Assembly: GCA_013178275.1 (NCBI GenBank)
Contig: JABLWZ010000005.1
Span: 1-64,000, forward strand
DNA: 64,000 nt
Origin: Bacillota bacterium
GTDB taxonomy: Bacteria > Bacillota > Ch66 > Ch109
Reading direction: 5' to 3'
This document shows, piece after piece, positions 42,116 to 51,734 of this stretch; the first letter of the stretch is position 1, and each line of letters begins with the position of its first letter. The notes below the pieces were generated by a model, which ran no database searches, was not told where the DNA came from, and saw nothing but the letters and a program-made list of their open reading frames with translations. The position numbers and the translations under genes are program-made.

Positions 42116-42298
42116 ATGGGTGAAATCGCTCTGCAGAAAGAACTGTCGAAGACCAAACAGGAACTCGTCTTACTGGAGGATCAGCTCAAGCACAGCAGCA
42201 GTTCTGCAGATAGAAGGCGCATCAGCGGCTTGATTAAAAAGCAGTACTACCTTACGGTACTGTTAGAGGCCTGCCTAAATAAAAGCACATCTCCATAA
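42116..42298 (+). CDS. 60-residue coiled-coil protein, copy 2
   Basis: ATG 42116 begins MGEIALQKELSKTKQELVLL, then EDQLKHSSSS and RRRISGLIKKQYYLTVLLEACL. Paralogue of 41560-41739, and downstream of its own copy of the membrane peptide. The 5' regions of both modules share ACCGGT-TATTAA-like sequence, so regulation may be shared. Confidence 0.65.
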   Translation: MGEIALQKELSKTKQELVLLEDQLKHSSSSADRRRISGLIKKQYYLTVLLEACLNKSTSP

Positions 42299-42347
42299 TT
42301 CACTTTTCACAACGTTTGCATCAAATAAGATGCCGCTTATTCAAATG

Positions 42348-42384
42348 CAGCAGCTTTAAACATGCTTTAAAGCTGTTGGGTTAT
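42348..42384 (+). terminator. Hairpin, probable terminator after the duplicated module
   Basis: AGCTTTAAA faces TTTAAAGCT around CATGC, extended by CAG/CTG, followed by a T-rich stretch. The direct repeat AACTCACTTTTCAC-like (about 42297 and 42399) flanks it. Confidence 0.5.
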
Positions 42385-42507
42385 ATTTTAGCCATTCCAT
42401 AACTCACTTTTCACGACCGCAAGCACAGCTTTTCTGGTTCTACCCCGGCTTTATTAACATATCCTGGTAATAAAGGAAATCTTTCTTACCGAGAGAGGGG
42501 GAGAGCA

Positions 42508-43230
42508 TTGAAAAGAAAAGGCCATTATCGGATAACCTGGTCCCCGATCAAGTCTTCTATCTTTCACACCCAGACCCTGGACTGGAACAAGGAATTCGGG
42601 GGAGACGAGGAGGGAAAGCCGGCCGCGAGGACCAAGCGCCGATTGAAACCGGTGGCCTGGCCGGCCAAGGCCGGGCTCAACTGGAGGAAGAAGGTGGTCT
42701 CCCGCCTGGTGAACCCCGACCTGCCAACCATAGAACCCGTCATGCGGCCCGCCAAAAGACCCGCCCGGAGGAGCTTGATACCTACGGTATCGGGAGAGGA
42801 GCGCCAGGGATTCAGGCTTTTGGCGGTTGACTGGCTGTCGGTGGTGTGGGGGTGGGTAGGAGCCCTGGTGGTTACCCTGGCGGCCCTGGCGGTCGCGGCG
42901 TTTTACGTGGCGTTCACCCCCGGCTCGGTTTACTACCTGAGCACCTACCTGTTCCTGAACAAGGTGGTCAGCCCCCTGCTGGGTGGCATACTCGCCGGGG
43001 TCAAGACCAGGCAGTCGGGGGTGATGGTCGGTTTTTGGGTAGGACTCGGTTACGGGCTGATCGTACTCGTCTTCCGCCTTTACGCGGGACTCTTCTCCTC
43101 GTTCTGGACCGAGGCCGTCACCGGGATGCTGGCCAGCATCTTCGCCGGCATAGTCGGCACCGTGCTGGGCGCCACCCTGAGCGGGGGCCGAAAGGCCTCG
43201 GAGGACCGGCGCGGCCTGGCGGTAGAATAA
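42508..43230 (+). CDS. Membrane protein, TIGR04086/DUF3792-like, with basic N-terminal extension
   Basis: A 240-residue protein starting TTG behind GAGAGGGGGAGAG. The first 105 residues are strongly basic and likely disordered (RTKRRLKPVAWPAK, RPAKRPARRSLIP). Four membrane helices fill residues about 108-225, with VSPLLGGILAGVKTRQSG and GFWVGLGYGLIVLVF resembling the TIGR04086 family. The extension is longer than I would expect and could bind nucleic acid or phospholipid. Function unknown. Confidence 0.7.
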   Translation: MKRKGHYRITWSPIKSSIFHTQTLDWNKEFGGDEEGKPAARTKRRLKPVAWPAKAGLNWRKKVVSRLVNPDLPTIEPVMRPAKRPARRSLIPTVSGEERQGFRLLAVDWLSVVWGWVGALVVTLAALAVAAFYVAFTPGSVYYLSTYLFLNKVVSPLLGGILAGVKTRQSGVMVGFWVGLGYGLIVLVFRLYAGLFSSFWTEAVTGMLASIFAGIVGTVLGATLSGGRKASEDRRGLAVE

Positions 43231-43247
43231 AGAAATGCGCCTATTAA

Positions 43248-43276
43248 TTGACAAATGTTTAGGCTATTATTAAAAT
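43248..43276 (+). promoter_or_regulatory. Sigma-A promoter of valS
   Basis: TTGACA (43248) and TAAAAT (43271), exactly 17 bp apart; start near 43283. Confidence 0.75.
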
Positions 43277-43300
43277 TCAAGTTAATAAGGCGGAAGCTTG

Positions 43301-43337
43301 GCTCCTTTCGTCCTTGAGGATGAAGGAGCTTTTTTGC
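43301..43337 (+). terminator. Leader attenuator upstream of valS
   Basis: GCTCCTT and AAGGAGC arms with an inner CGTCCT/AGGATG stem, then six T, lying between the promoter and the valS start. Read-through would be needed to express valS. No T-box sequence (AGGGUGGNACCGCG-like) is present. Confidence 0.75.
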
Positions 43338-43402
43338 ACCAGCGGATTTTCTGTACCTTTAAGAAAACAAGGCCAGAGATAGGCGGGAAGGAGCATGTAT
43401 TC

Positions 43403-46102
43403 TTGAGCAGCAACTCAGAGGGGAGTACAGTCACCCTGGACACTGTTTACCAGCCGCAGCAGGTGGAGGGTAAATGGTATCAGTACTGGATGGACAAAGG
43501 TTATTTTCGGGCGGAGGCAGACCCGGCCAAGCGGCCCTACTGCATAGTCATACCTCCTCCCAACGTGACCGGGTCTCTCCATCTTGGCCACGCTCTAAAC
43601 AACACCCTGCAGGATATCCTGATCCGCTGGAAGCGGATGCAGGGATTCGCCGCCCTGTGGCTTCCCGGCACCGATCACGCGGGCATCGCCACCCAGGCCC
43701 GGGTGGAAGAACAGCTCGCCTCGGAAGGACTGAGCAAGTACGACCTGGGACGGGAGAAGTTCCTGGAGCGGGTCTGGGACTGGAAACACAAGTACGGTGC
43801 CACCATCATCAACCAGTTGAAGATGCTGGGTTCCTCCTGTGACTGGTCGCGCGAACGCTTTACCATGGACGAGGGGTGTTCGGCGGCGGTGCGGGAGGTG
43901 TTTATCCGCCTTTACGAGCATGGGTTGATCTACCGGGGAGACTACATAATCAACTGGTGCCCCAAGTGTCAGACCACCATCTCCGATATCGAGGTGGAGC
44001 ACAACGAACGGGAAAGCAGCCTCTGGTACATACGCTACCCCGTCAAGGACAGCCGGGAGACCATCACCGTGGCCACCACCAGGCCCGAGACCATGCTGGG
44101 GGACACCGCCGTCGCGGTCAGCCCCGACGACCCCCGCTACAAGCACCTGATCGGCAGGACGGCCGTCCTGCCGCTGATGTGGAGGGAGATACCGATCATC
44201 GCCGACGAAGGCGTGGAGAAGGAGTTTGGGACCGGGGCGGTCAAGGTGACCCCCGCCCACGACCCGCTGGACTTCGAGATCGGCCTGCGCCACGAGCTGC
44301 CCCAGGTGGTGGTCATTGGTCCCGACGCCAAGATGACCGACCAGGCGGGCCGCTACGCCGGGCTGGACCGCTACGAAGCCCGCAAGCGGGTGGTCGAGGA
44401 CTTGAAGGAGAAGGACCTCCTGGTGAAGATAGAGGAGCATACCCACGCGGTAGGCCAGTGCTACCGCTGTGACTCGGTTATAGAACCCCTGGTCTCCAAG
44501 CAGTGGTTCGTCAGGATGAAACCGCTGGCGGTCCCGGCCCTCGAGGTGGTAAACGACGGGAGGATCAGGTTCGTCCCCGAGCGTTTCACCCGCATCTACT
44601 CGAACTGGCTGGAGAACATCCGCGACTGGTGCATCTCCCGGCAGCTCTGGTGGGGTCACCGCATCCCGGTCTGGTACTGCGAGGAATGCCAGGAGGTCAT
44701 CTGTCAAAAGGAAGAGCCGGCCCAGTGTACAAACTGCCAGGGGTCAAAGCTGGTCCAGGACCCGGACGTCCTGGACACCTGGTTCAGTTCAGCCCTGTGG
44801 CCTTTCTCAACCCTGGGCTGGCCCGAAAACACCGAGGACCTGAAGTTCTTCTACCCGACCTCGGTGCTGGTCACCGGCCGCGACATCATCTTCTTCTGGG
44901 TGGCGCGGATGATATTCAGCGGGATGGCCCACATGGAGGAGGTGCCTTTCCGGGAGGTCCTGATTCACGGACTGATCCTGGATGCGCTGGGGCGGAAGAT
45001 GAGTAAGTCGCTGGGCAACGGGGTCGACCCGATCGAGGTCATCGATCAGTATGGGGCGGATACCCTGCGCTTCATGCTGATAACCGGCAGCACCCCCGGC
45101 AACGACGTCCGCTTCCACATGGAGAAGCTGGACCAGACCAGGAACTTCGCCAACAAGATCTGGAACGCCTCCCGTTTCGCCATAATGAACCTGGCCGACT
45201 TCGACGCCAACGGCAGCCGGCTGTTCAACCGGCGGCCGGGGGAGGGGCTCGACCCGACGGGTTACTCGCTGGCCGACCGCTGGATACTGAGCCGGCTGAA
45301 CTCCATGATCAAGGTCGTCACCCGAAGGCTGGAGGAGTACGATATCGGAGAAGCCGCCCGGGAGCTGTACGAGTTCATCTGGAGCGAGTTCTGCGACTGG
45401 TACATCGAGCTGGCGAAGCCGAGTCTCTACCGCCGCGAGAGCGAAGCGTCCCGGGAACGCAGCCAGGAGGTTCTGCACTACGTGCTTTTAAACACCCTGA
45501 AGCTGCTGCACCCGTTCACGCCCTTCATCACCGAGGAGATTTACCAGCACCTGCCACATGATAGAGACAGCATAATGGTCTCTCCCTGGCCGGAAGCGAG
45601 CCCTCAGCTTGCCGCTCCCGAGCTGGAGGCTGAGATGGCGCTGGTGATGGACCTGATCCGTTCGATCCGCAACCTCCGGGCCGAGCTGAAGCTTCCTCCC
45701 GGGCGGGCGGCAGCGGTGGTCCTGTTTACCGATGACCAGAAGGCCCGCCAGGGCCTGGAGGAGAACCTGACCTATATCACCACCCTGGCGGCGGCGTCCG
45801 AGGTCACCTTCAAGACCGGGGCCGAAGAGCGTCCCAAGCAGGCACTGACCGCGGTGGTCGGTCCAGTGGAGGTTTACCTGCCCCTGGCCGGGCTGGTCGA
45901 CCTCAACCGGGAGATAGAGCGGCTGGAGAAGGAGGTATCCCAGATAGACCAGGAGATGGCCCGTCTGGAGGGCAAGCTCTCCAACCCCGCCTTTTTGAAC
46001 AAGGCTCCCGAGCCGGTGGTCGCTCAGGAAAGAAAAAAACAGGAAGAGTTCCTGGCCAAGAAGCGGACCCTGGAAGGAAGACTTTCGGTTTTAAGGAGTT
46101 AA
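43403..46102 (+). CDS. valS: Valyl-tRNA synthetase
   Basis: An 899-residue class I synthetase charging tRNA-Val. HIGH motif: [22 protein letters not shown] motif: [14 protein letters not shown]; editing domain in between; C-terminal coiled coil ([16 protein letters not shown]). I choose TTG 43403, 9 nt behind GGAAGGAG; starts further upstream would fall in the attenuator. valS and folC are 12 bp apart and co-transcribed. Confidence 0.97.
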   Translation: MSSNSEGSTVTLDTVYQPQQVEGKWYQYWMDKGYFRAEADPAKRPYCIVIPPPNVTGSLHLGHALNNTLQDILIRWKRMQGFAALWLPGTDHAGIATQARVEEQLASEGLSKYDLGREKFLERVWDWKHKYGATIINQLKMLGSSCDWSRERFTMDEGCSAAVREVFIRLYEHGLIYRGDYIINWCPKCQTTISDIEVEHNERESSLWYIRYPVKDSRETITVATTRPETMLGDTAVAVSPDDPRYKHLIGRTAVLPLMWREIPIIADEGVEKEFGTGAVKVTPAHDPLDFEIGLRHELPQVVVIGPDAKMTDQAGRYAGLDRYEARKRVVEDLKEKDLLVKIEEHTHAVGQCYRCDSVIEPLVSKQWFVRMKPLAVPALEVVNDGRIRFVPERFTRIYSNWLENIRDWCISRQLWWGHRIPVWYCEECQEVICQKEEPAQCTNCQGSKLVQDPDVLDTWFSSALWPFSTLGWPENTEDLKFFYPTSVLVTGRDIIFFWVARMIFSGMAHMEEVPFREVLIHGLILDALGRKMSKSLGNGVDPIEVIDQYGADTLRFMLITGSTPGNDVRFHMEKLDQTRNFANKIWNASRFAIMNLADFDANGSRLFNRRPGEGLDPTGYSLADRWILSRLNSMIKVVTRRLEEYDIGEAARELYEFIWSEFCDWYIELAKPSLYRRESEASRERSQEVLHYVLLNTLKLLHPFTPFITEEIYQHLPHDRDSIMVSPWPEASPQLAAPELEAEMALVMDLIRSIRNLRAELKLPPGRAAAVVLFTDDQKARQGLEENLTYITTLAAASEVTFKTGAEERPKQALTAVVGPVEVYLPLAGLVDLNREIERLEKEVSQIDQEMARLEGKLSNPAFLNKAPEPVVAQERKKQEEFLAKKRTLEGRLSVLRS

Positions 46103-46114
46103 GGTCGAGTTCTT

Positions 46115-47464
46115 ATGCACTACCAGGAAGCGATGAAACACATCGGGCAGCTAAGTAAATTTGGAATCAACCTGGGCCTTTCCCGCATGGAAAGGCTCCT
46201 CGGCTTTCTCGGCAATCCGGAGCGGGGGCTGAGGTGCATCCACGTGGCGGGGACCAACGGCAAGGGTTCCACCTCCGCGATGATCGCCAGCATCCTGCGG
46301 GAGTCGGGGTATCGGGCGGGTCTCTTCACCTCGCCCCACCTGGAGCGGTATACCGAGCGGATTCAGGTGGATTCGCGGGAGATACCCGAGGCCGATGTCT
46401 CCCTGGGGATGAGCCGGCTCCACCCCCTGATCGAAAAGGCGGCCTCGGAGGTGGGGCAGCCGACCGAGTTCGAGGCGACCACCGCGCTGGCGCTCTGGTA
46501 CTTCGCCCGGGAAAAGGTCGACTGGGCGGTCCTCGAGGTGGGCCTGGGAGGGGAACTCGACTCCACCAACCTCATCACCCCCGCCGTAACAGTGATCACC
46601 AACGTGAGCCTGGACCATACCGATATACTAGGCCCCGATATAAAGTCTATCGCTGCCGCCAAGGCCGGGACCATCAAGCCCGGCGTACCGGTGGTGACCG
46701 CGGCTGAGGGGAGCGCCTTCGAGGTTATAGAACAAAAGGCCCTCGAGCTGGGATCGCCGCTTATCAGGGTCGTCCCCGCGGGAGAGGTCGCGCCGTCGGG
46801 GAGCGTGAGCTGGAACTGGACCGGAAACCGGGGCCAGGAACCGCCCTCATTAACGGTAAGCGGCCGGCGGGGAAGCTACCCCGGCCTGACCCTGTCGCTG
46901 CTGGGGAGGCACCAGGCGGCGAACGCGGCCGCCGCCATAGCGGCGGTGGAGGTACTGGTAGAACGGGGAGCCGACGCCAGCCTGGCAACGATAGCCCGGG
47001 GCCTGGCCGGGACCTTCTGGCCGGGCCGGCTCGAACTGATTCGACCCGATCCCCCCATCATCGTGGACGGGGCCCACAACCTGGCGGGGGCCGTCAGCCT
47101 CCGGGAGGCCCTGGACGATTACTATCCCGGCCGCCGCCGGCACCTGGTGCTGGGTATTCTTAAAGACAAGGACTGGCGGGGGATAGCCCGGGTACTGGCG
47201 CCGACGGCCGAGAGCGTCATCGTCACCCCGCCCCCGAACCCGCGGGCGGGCGAGATGGAGGAACTGGTCGAGGAGTGCGCCCGCCTCTGCGGCGAGACCA
47301 GCTACGAACCAGACAACCGGGCCGCCATCGCCCGGGGCCTGGAGCGGGTCGGGATAAACCGGGGCCGGGGACCGGGCCCTGACCGGAGTAACCTGCTCTG
47401 CGTCACCGGGTCGCTGTTCCTGGTCGGCCCGGCCCGGCGCTGTTTATTTGAACTTCTTCGCTAA
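46115..47464 (+). CDS. folC: Folylpolyglutamate synthase / dihydrofolate synthase
   Basis: A 449-residue Mur-ligase-like enzyme that adds glutamate to dihydropteroate and folates. P-loop GTNGKGSTSAM (about residues 47-57), LFTSPHLERYTERI, and the second domain beginning GTFWPGRLELIRPDPPIIVDGAHN. It follows valS, the common order in Firmicutes. Confidence 0.94.
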   Translation: MHYQEAMKHIGQLSKFGINLGLSRMERLLGFLGNPERGLRCIHVAGTNGKGSTSAMIASILRESGYRAGLFTSPHLERYTERIQVDSREIPEADVSLGMSRLHPLIEKAASEVGQPTEFEATTALALWYFAREKVDWAVLEVGLGGELDSTNLITPAVTVITNVSLDHTDILGPDIKSIAAAKAGTIKPGVPVVTAAEGSAFEVIEQKALELGSPLIRVVPAGEVAPSGSVSWNWTGNRGQEPPSLTVSGRRGSYPGLTLSLLGRHQAANAAAAIAAVEVLVERGADASLATIARGLAGTFWPGRLELIRPDPPIIVDGAHNLAGAVSLREALDDYYPGRRRHLVLGILKDKDWRGIARVLAPTAESVIVTPPPNPRAGEMEELVEECARLCGETSYEPDNRAAIARGLERVGINRGRGPGPDRSNLLCVTGSLFLVGPARRCLFELLR

Positions 47465-47573
47465 GAATAGTGGATTAAGAAATACTATAAAAAGATAAAG
47501 TGTGCTATAATTACGAGTGGTAACCTGGAAATAGACTGCAAACGCAGAGAAAATAACCAAGGGAGGGATTCCT

Positions 47574-48203
47574 TTGGTCCTCAACCTGAGGTCAAAAGAT
47601 GACAAGTTCTATCAGCTGTTCCGAGAAGGATCGGAGACCGTGGTTTCAGGAGTCCGGGTACTGGAAGCCGCCCTGGACAGCTACGAGAAAGTGGTGGAAA
47701 AACTGGAGGAACTCACGGTCATAGAACGGATGGGAGACGACATCCAGCAGGCCATCATCGAGAGGCTGAACCATACCTTTATCACCCCCTTCGACCGCGA
47801 GGACATCTATACCCTGGCCCGTGAACTCGACCGCATCCTGGACCACGTCCATGGCACCCTGGAGAAGATGGTCCTGTACAAGACCGGGCAGCCCAAGGAG
47901 GCGGCCAAGGTGCTGGTCCAGATACTCCTCCGCGCCACCCAGGAGATCCAGAAGGCGATCGAACACCTGACCGATTTAAAGAACAACTACCACCAGGTGC
48001 TGAATCTCTGTGAAGACATCAAGTTCCAGGAGAACGAGGGTGACCATCAGTACCGCAAGGCCGTGGCGGCGCTTTTCGAATCGGGGGAGAACCCGATCGA
48101 GGTAATCAAGTGGAAAGAGGTCTTCGAGCACCTGGAAACCGCGCTTGACCACTGTGAAGACGTGGCAAATCTCCTTAAAGGGGTTGCGCTGAAGTATGCC
48201 TAG
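47574..48203 (+). CDS. DUF47 (PhoU-like) accessory protein of phosphate transporter
   Basis: A 209-residue helical protein of the DUF47/PhoU-related family. It starts TTG behind GGGAGGG. It overlaps the PiT transporter gene by 8 nt, the usual pairing, and is thought to regulate or assemble the transporter. Metal-contacting acidic residues are seen in TPFDREDIYTLARELD. A TATAAT box at 47509 is the likely promoter. Confidence 0.9.
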   Translation: MVLNLRSKDDKFYQLFREGSETVVSGVRVLEAALDSYEKVVEKLEELTVIERMGDDIQQAIIERLNHTFITPFDREDIYTLARELDRILDHVHGTLEKMVLYKTGQPKEAAKVLVQILLRATQEIQKAIEHLTDLKNNYHQVLNLCEDIKFQENEGDHQYRKAVAALFESGENPIEVIKWKEVFEHLETALDHCEDVANLLKGVALKYA

Positions 48204-49191
48204 CAGCGGGTTTATCCTATTAGGGCTGGTAGTAATAGTTGCGCTATTGTTTGACTATATCAACGGGTTTCACGATACAGCCAACGCGATCGCCACCTCG
48301 GTTTCGACGAAGGCACTCAGACCGCACACCGCGGTTATCCTTTCAGCAGTATTGAACTTCGCCGGAGCCTTGAGCGGCACGGCGGTAGCGGCCACGATCG
48401 GTAAGGGGATAGTCTCCCCTTCGATCATTACCCAGGAAGTGGTGGTGCTGGCCCTGCTTGGCGCCATCGCCTGGAATATCATCACCTGGCTCTCGGGGAT
48501 TCCGAGCAGTTCCTCCCACGCCCTGATCGGAGGGGTGATCGGGGCAACGGTAGCGGGTCACGGATTCGATGTACTTAACTGGCCGGGCCTTTACATGATC
48601 ATACTCAGCCTCATTATTTCACCTTTGATCGGTTTCGGCTCGGGTTACCTGATCATGACCCTGGTCTATTTCCTGGTTAAGGGTACTTCACCGGGAAGGG
48701 CGAACGAGGTTTTCAGGCGTCTCCAGGTGCTCACCGCCAGCCTGATGTCGTTTTCCCACGGCTCCAACGACGCCCAGAAGACCATGGGGATAATAACCAT
48801 GGCCCTGGTAAGCGCGGGGATGCTCAGTGACTTTGCGGTGCCCATCTGGGTAATCATCGCCTGCGCCTCCGCCATGGCTTTGGGGACCATGGCCGGGGGA
48901 TGGCGCATAATCAAGACCATGGGCGGGAAAATATTTAAGATAGAGCCCATCAACGGCTTTGCCTCCGATTTGAACTCCTCGCTGGTCATCCTCACGGCCA
49001 GTTCGATGGGTATGCCGGTCAGCACCACGCACGTGGTCTCCTCCTCGATCATGGGGGTGGGCACGTCGAAGCGGATAAAAGCCGTTCGCTGGGGGACCGC
49101 CCGCACCATCGTGACTGCCTGGGTTTTGACGATTCCGCTGAGCGGACTGGTCTCCGCCCTGCTTTATCAGCTTATCCACCTGTTCCAATAA
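48196..49191 (+). CDS. pit: Low-affinity inorganic phosphate transporter, PiT family
   Basis: A 331-residue membrane transporter with about 10 helices. Two inverted PiT signatures are present: FDYINGFHDTANAIAT near the N-terminus and SFSHGSNDAQKTMGIIT in the second half. It carries metal-phosphate with H+ or Na+. Translationally coupled to the DUF47 gene. Confidence 0.94.
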   Translation: MPSSGFILLGLVVIVALLFDYINGFHDTANAIATSVSTKALRPHTAVILSAVLNFAGALSGTAVAATIGKGIVSPSIITQEVVVLALLGAIAWNIITWLSGIPSSSSHALIGGVIGATVAGHGFDVLNWPGLYMIILSLIISPLIGFGSGYLIMTLVYFLVKGTSPGRANEVFRRLQVLTASLMSFSHGSNDAQKTMGIITMALVSAGMLSDFAVPIWVIIACASAMALGTMAGGWRIIKTMGGKIFKIEPINGFASDLNSSLVILTASSMGMPVSTTHVVSSSIMGVGTSKRIKAVRWGTARTIVTAWVLTIPLSGLVSALLYQLIHLFQ

Positions 49192-49289
49192 ATACCAGCT
49201 TTTTCTTGTGAAAGAAGGTATTTTAGAAATTAGGTCGTATTATATACTTTTAGGGGTAATTTAAGAAGAATGAATGAGGAGGGGTGGGT

Positions 49290-49922
49290 TTGAAGGCCCT
49301 GAAGATACCAGAAGCGACGATCATAAGGCTCTCGGTATACTCCCGTTTTTTGGCCCAGGTCAAGCGCCGCGGGGTTATCACGATTTCCTCGGGCGAGATA
49401 GCCAACGGGGTGGGGGTCAGCTCTGCCCAGGTACGCAAAGACCTGGCCTATTTCGGTGAGTTTGGCACCAGAGGGGTAGGATACAACGTAGGAGAGCTAT
49501 ACGGGCACCTGATGAAGATTTTAGGGCTGACCTCTCAGTGGCAGGTTATAATCGTAGGGGCTGGGAAGTTGGGCTCCGCCTTGACCATGTACGCTGGGTT
49601 CGCCGAGCGCGGTTTCAAGGTGGTGGCGGTCCTGGACAGCGATCCGCGCAAAATCGGTCAGAAGCTCGACAGCATAGAGATACTCCCGGTTTCCCGGCTG
49701 GCCGAGGTGGCCGCCGCGAACCAGAGCGCGATCGGGATCATCGCGGTTCCCGCCGAAGAGTCGCAGGAGGTGGCTAATACCATGGTCCAGGCGGGGATCA
49801 AGGCCATCCTGAACTTCTCCCCCCGGGTCCTGATGGTGCCGGAGGATATAGTGATCCGTAACGTCGACCTCTCGGTGAATCTTGAGATCCTGAGCTTTTA
49901 CCTGGGAGCACAGAAACGGTGA
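49290..49922 (+). CDS. rex: Redox-sensing transcriptional repressor Rex
   Basis: A 210-residue repressor that senses the NADH/NAD+ ratio. N-terminal winged helix (about 1-75) with SSAQVRKDLAYFGEFG, then a Rossmann domain with IIVGAGKLGSAL. I start at TTG 49290, 5 nt behind GAGGAGGGG; a GTG two codons earlier lies within the site. TTGTGAAA at 49206-49213 is one half of a Rex operator, so autoregulation is possible but the second half is poor. A terminator follows. Confidence 0.95.
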   Translation: MKALKIPEATIIRLSVYSRFLAQVKRRGVITISSGEIANGVGVSSAQVRKDLAYFGEFGTRGVGYNVGELYGHLMKILGLTSQWQVIIVGAGKLGSALTMYAGFAERGFKVVAVLDSDPRKIGQKLDSIEILPVSRLAEVAAANQSAIGIIAVPAEESQEVANTMVQAGIKAILNFSPRVLMVPEDIVIRNVDLSVNLEILSFYLGAQKR

Positions 49923-49949
49923 ATCTGGTGGTATAACTGCGCAGGTTGT

Positions 49950-49985
49950 AACGTCTTCCACCGGGAAGACGTTAATTCTTTTATA
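49950..49985 (+). terminator. Intrinsic terminator of rex
   Basis: AACGTCTTCC (49950-49959) with GGAAGACGTT (49964-49973), then T-rich tail. Confidence 0.9.
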
Positions 49986-50060
49986 GTACTTTATTTGAGG
50001 CTGGGTTTTTTGGCATAATAAACTGGACAGCCCGGCAAGAGAAACGACAGGGGGTAAACC

Positions 50061-50321
50061 ATGAGAAGCGGCAGCCGTGGTGTCGGGATCCTCATAGTCC
50101 TGCTGCTGGCCGGCAGCATCATCGGAGGTTGGCTGGGGGCCTATCTGGGCCGGGCCTTCCCCGCGGTGCACCTGCTGCAGCAGACCGAGGCCCTGGGACT
50201 AACCCCGCCTACTACCCTGGACCTCGGGGTCTTGACCTTTACCATCGGGTTCGGCCTGCGTCTGAACATAATGTCCCTGGTGGGTATGGCGGCGGGCTAC
50301 CTGGTATATAAGCGGTACTAA
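50061..50321 (+). CDS. DUF4321 small membrane protein
   Basis: An 86-residue protein with two membrane helices (about 8-30 and 62-82) matching the DUF4321 pattern, e.g. GGWLGAYLGRAFP and FTIGFGLRLNIMSLVG. In Clostridia it usually precedes maf-radC-mreB, as here. Function unknown; context suggests a link to the cell envelope. Confidence 0.82.
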   Translation: MRSGSRGVGILIVLLLAGSIIGGWLGAYLGRAFPAVHLLQQTEALGLTPPTTLDLGVLTFTIGFGLRLNIMSLVGMAAGYLVYKRY

Positions 50322-50355
50322 ATATACTAAGGCTTTCGACAGGAGGTTAAGAAGG

Positions 50356-50937
50356 TTGCCGTTCATACTAGCCTCGGCCTCACCCCGTCGGGCCGAGCTG
50401 CTTCGCCAGTTGGGTCTGGAGTTTATAACCCGCTCGGCGGAAGTGGAAGAGAAGCTGGACAACAGCCGGCCGCTGCCGGAACAGCTGCGGGAGCTGGCGC
50501 TCCACAAGGCCCGGGCAGTGGCAGAATACTCCGGTGACGGGCTGGTGATCGGGGCCGACACCGTGGTGGTGCTGGGGGACAAGGTGATGGGAAAACCCGG
50601 TTCGGAGGCCGAGGCCAGGGAGATGCTCGGCCGGCTGAACGGTCGAATGCACCTGGTGATGACCGCCGTCGCCCTGGTGGACCCCGCTGACGGCAGGGTT
50701 ATGACCGGCCTGGAGGAGACCCGGGTAAGGTTCAGTACCCTGGACCCGGAACAGATAGAAGCGTATATTAAAACGGGAGAGCCGATGGACAAGGCCGGAG
50801 CCTATGGGATACAGGGCCGGGGGGCTGTACTGGTGGAAAGTATCGAGGGCTGTTACTTCAACGTGGTGGGACTGCCGATAAATCTTCTGTCCCGGATGCT
50901 TAAGGAGATGGGTCATCCAGTATATGCCTCCTGGTGA
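50356..50937 (+). CDS. maf: Maf nucleotide pyrophosphatase (septum-site protein)
   Basis: A 193-residue house-cleaning nucleotide pyrophosphatase. Family signature LASASPRRAELLRQLG at the N-terminus, conserved GADTVVVLGDKVMGKP, and QGRGAVLVESIEGCYFNVVGLP at the end. Starts TTG 10 nt behind AGGAGG. First gene of a run continuing through radC and mreB. Confidence 0.94.
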   Translation: MPFILASASPRRAELLRQLGLEFITRSAEVEEKLDNSRPLPEQLRELALHKARAVAEYSGDGLVIGADTVVVLGDKVMGKPGSEAEAREMLGRLNGRMHLVMTAVALVDPADGRVMTGLEETRVRFSTLDPEQIEAYIKTGEPMDKAGAYGIQGRGAVLVESIEGCYFNVVGLPINLLSRMLKEMGHPVYASW

Positions 50938-50950
50938 GAGGAGCGCGCTG

Positions 50951-51646
50951 GTGAAAGAATTCGGTTTGCGATATACTATCAAGGACCTGCCGGTGGACAA
51001 CCGTCCCCGGGAGAGGCTGGCCGCCCATGGGCCAGCCTCACTCTCGAATGCTGAACTCCTGGCGATAATACTCCGCACCGGCAACCGTGAACAGACCGCC
51101 CTGGAGCTGGCCTCGCGGATCCTGGCGGAACCCGGCGGGCTCAGCTACCTGACCGAAGCCACCATCGAGGAGCTGGCCCGGTTCAAGGGGGTTGGCCTGG
51201 CGAAAGCCTCCCAGCTGATAGCCGCGCTCGAATTGGGCCGGCGCGTGTCATCCACCACTCCCGAGACCCGCCCGGTGATCCAGGGACCCGAACAGGCGGC
51301 CCAGCTGGTGATGGAGAACCTCAAGAACCTTGACCGGGAGACCTTTCACATCATCTGTCTCAATACCAAAAACCAGGTGGTCAAGACGGAGATGATATCC
51401 AAGGGCAGCCTCGATTCCTCCCTGGTTCACCCCCGGGAGGTATTCAAGACCGCCATCAGCCGCAGCGCTGCGGCGGTGATACTGGTGCACAACCATCCCA
51501 GCGGCGATCCCAGCCCCAGCCCGGAAGACCTGAAGATCACCCGACGCCTGGTCGAGGTGGGGGAACTGGTCGGCATAGAGGTGCTGGACCACCTGATCAT
51601 CGGACAGAATTCCTACGTCAGTTTAAAGGAAAGAGGGCGCATGTAA
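50951..51646 (+). CDS. radC: RadC family protein (JAMM/MPN+ domain)
   Basis: A 231-residue protein with an N-terminal helix-hairpin-helix part (LARFKGVGLAKASQLIAALE) and the JAMM metal motif VHNHPSGDPSPSPED. I prefer GTG 50951 behind GAGAGGAG over an ATG 27 bp earlier within maf. Despite the name, a DNA-repair role is not established. Confidence 0.92.
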   Translation: MKEFGLRYTIKDLPVDNRPRERLAAHGPASLSNAELLAIILRTGNREQTALELASRILAEPGGLSYLTEATIEELARFKGVGLAKASQLIAALELGRRVSSTTPETRPVIQGPEQAAQLVMENLKNLDRETFHIICLNTKNQVVKTEMISKGSLDSSLVHPREVFKTAISRSAAAVILVHNHPSGDPSPSPEDLKITRRLVEVGELVGIEVLDHLIIGQNSYVSLKERGRM

Positions 51647-51679
51647 CCCGAAAGGAAGATTATAACAGTCGTTTGAGCA

Positions 51680-51708
51680 TTGCCGACCGTTATGGTTTGA
51701 CTTATAAT
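51680..51708 (+). promoter_or_regulatory. Sigma-A promoter of mreB
   Basis: TTGCCG (51680) and TATAAT (51703), 17-bp spacer. Confidence 0.55.
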
Positions 51709-51734
51709 TATCGCTTAGGAAGGAGTTGTCCAGA

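Noticed and set aside
43280-43403. T-box riboswitch before valS
   Set aside because: Leader too short and no T-box sequence.
49206-49230. Full Rex operator upstream of rex
   Set aside because: Only the TTGTGAAA half matches; the second half is degenerate.
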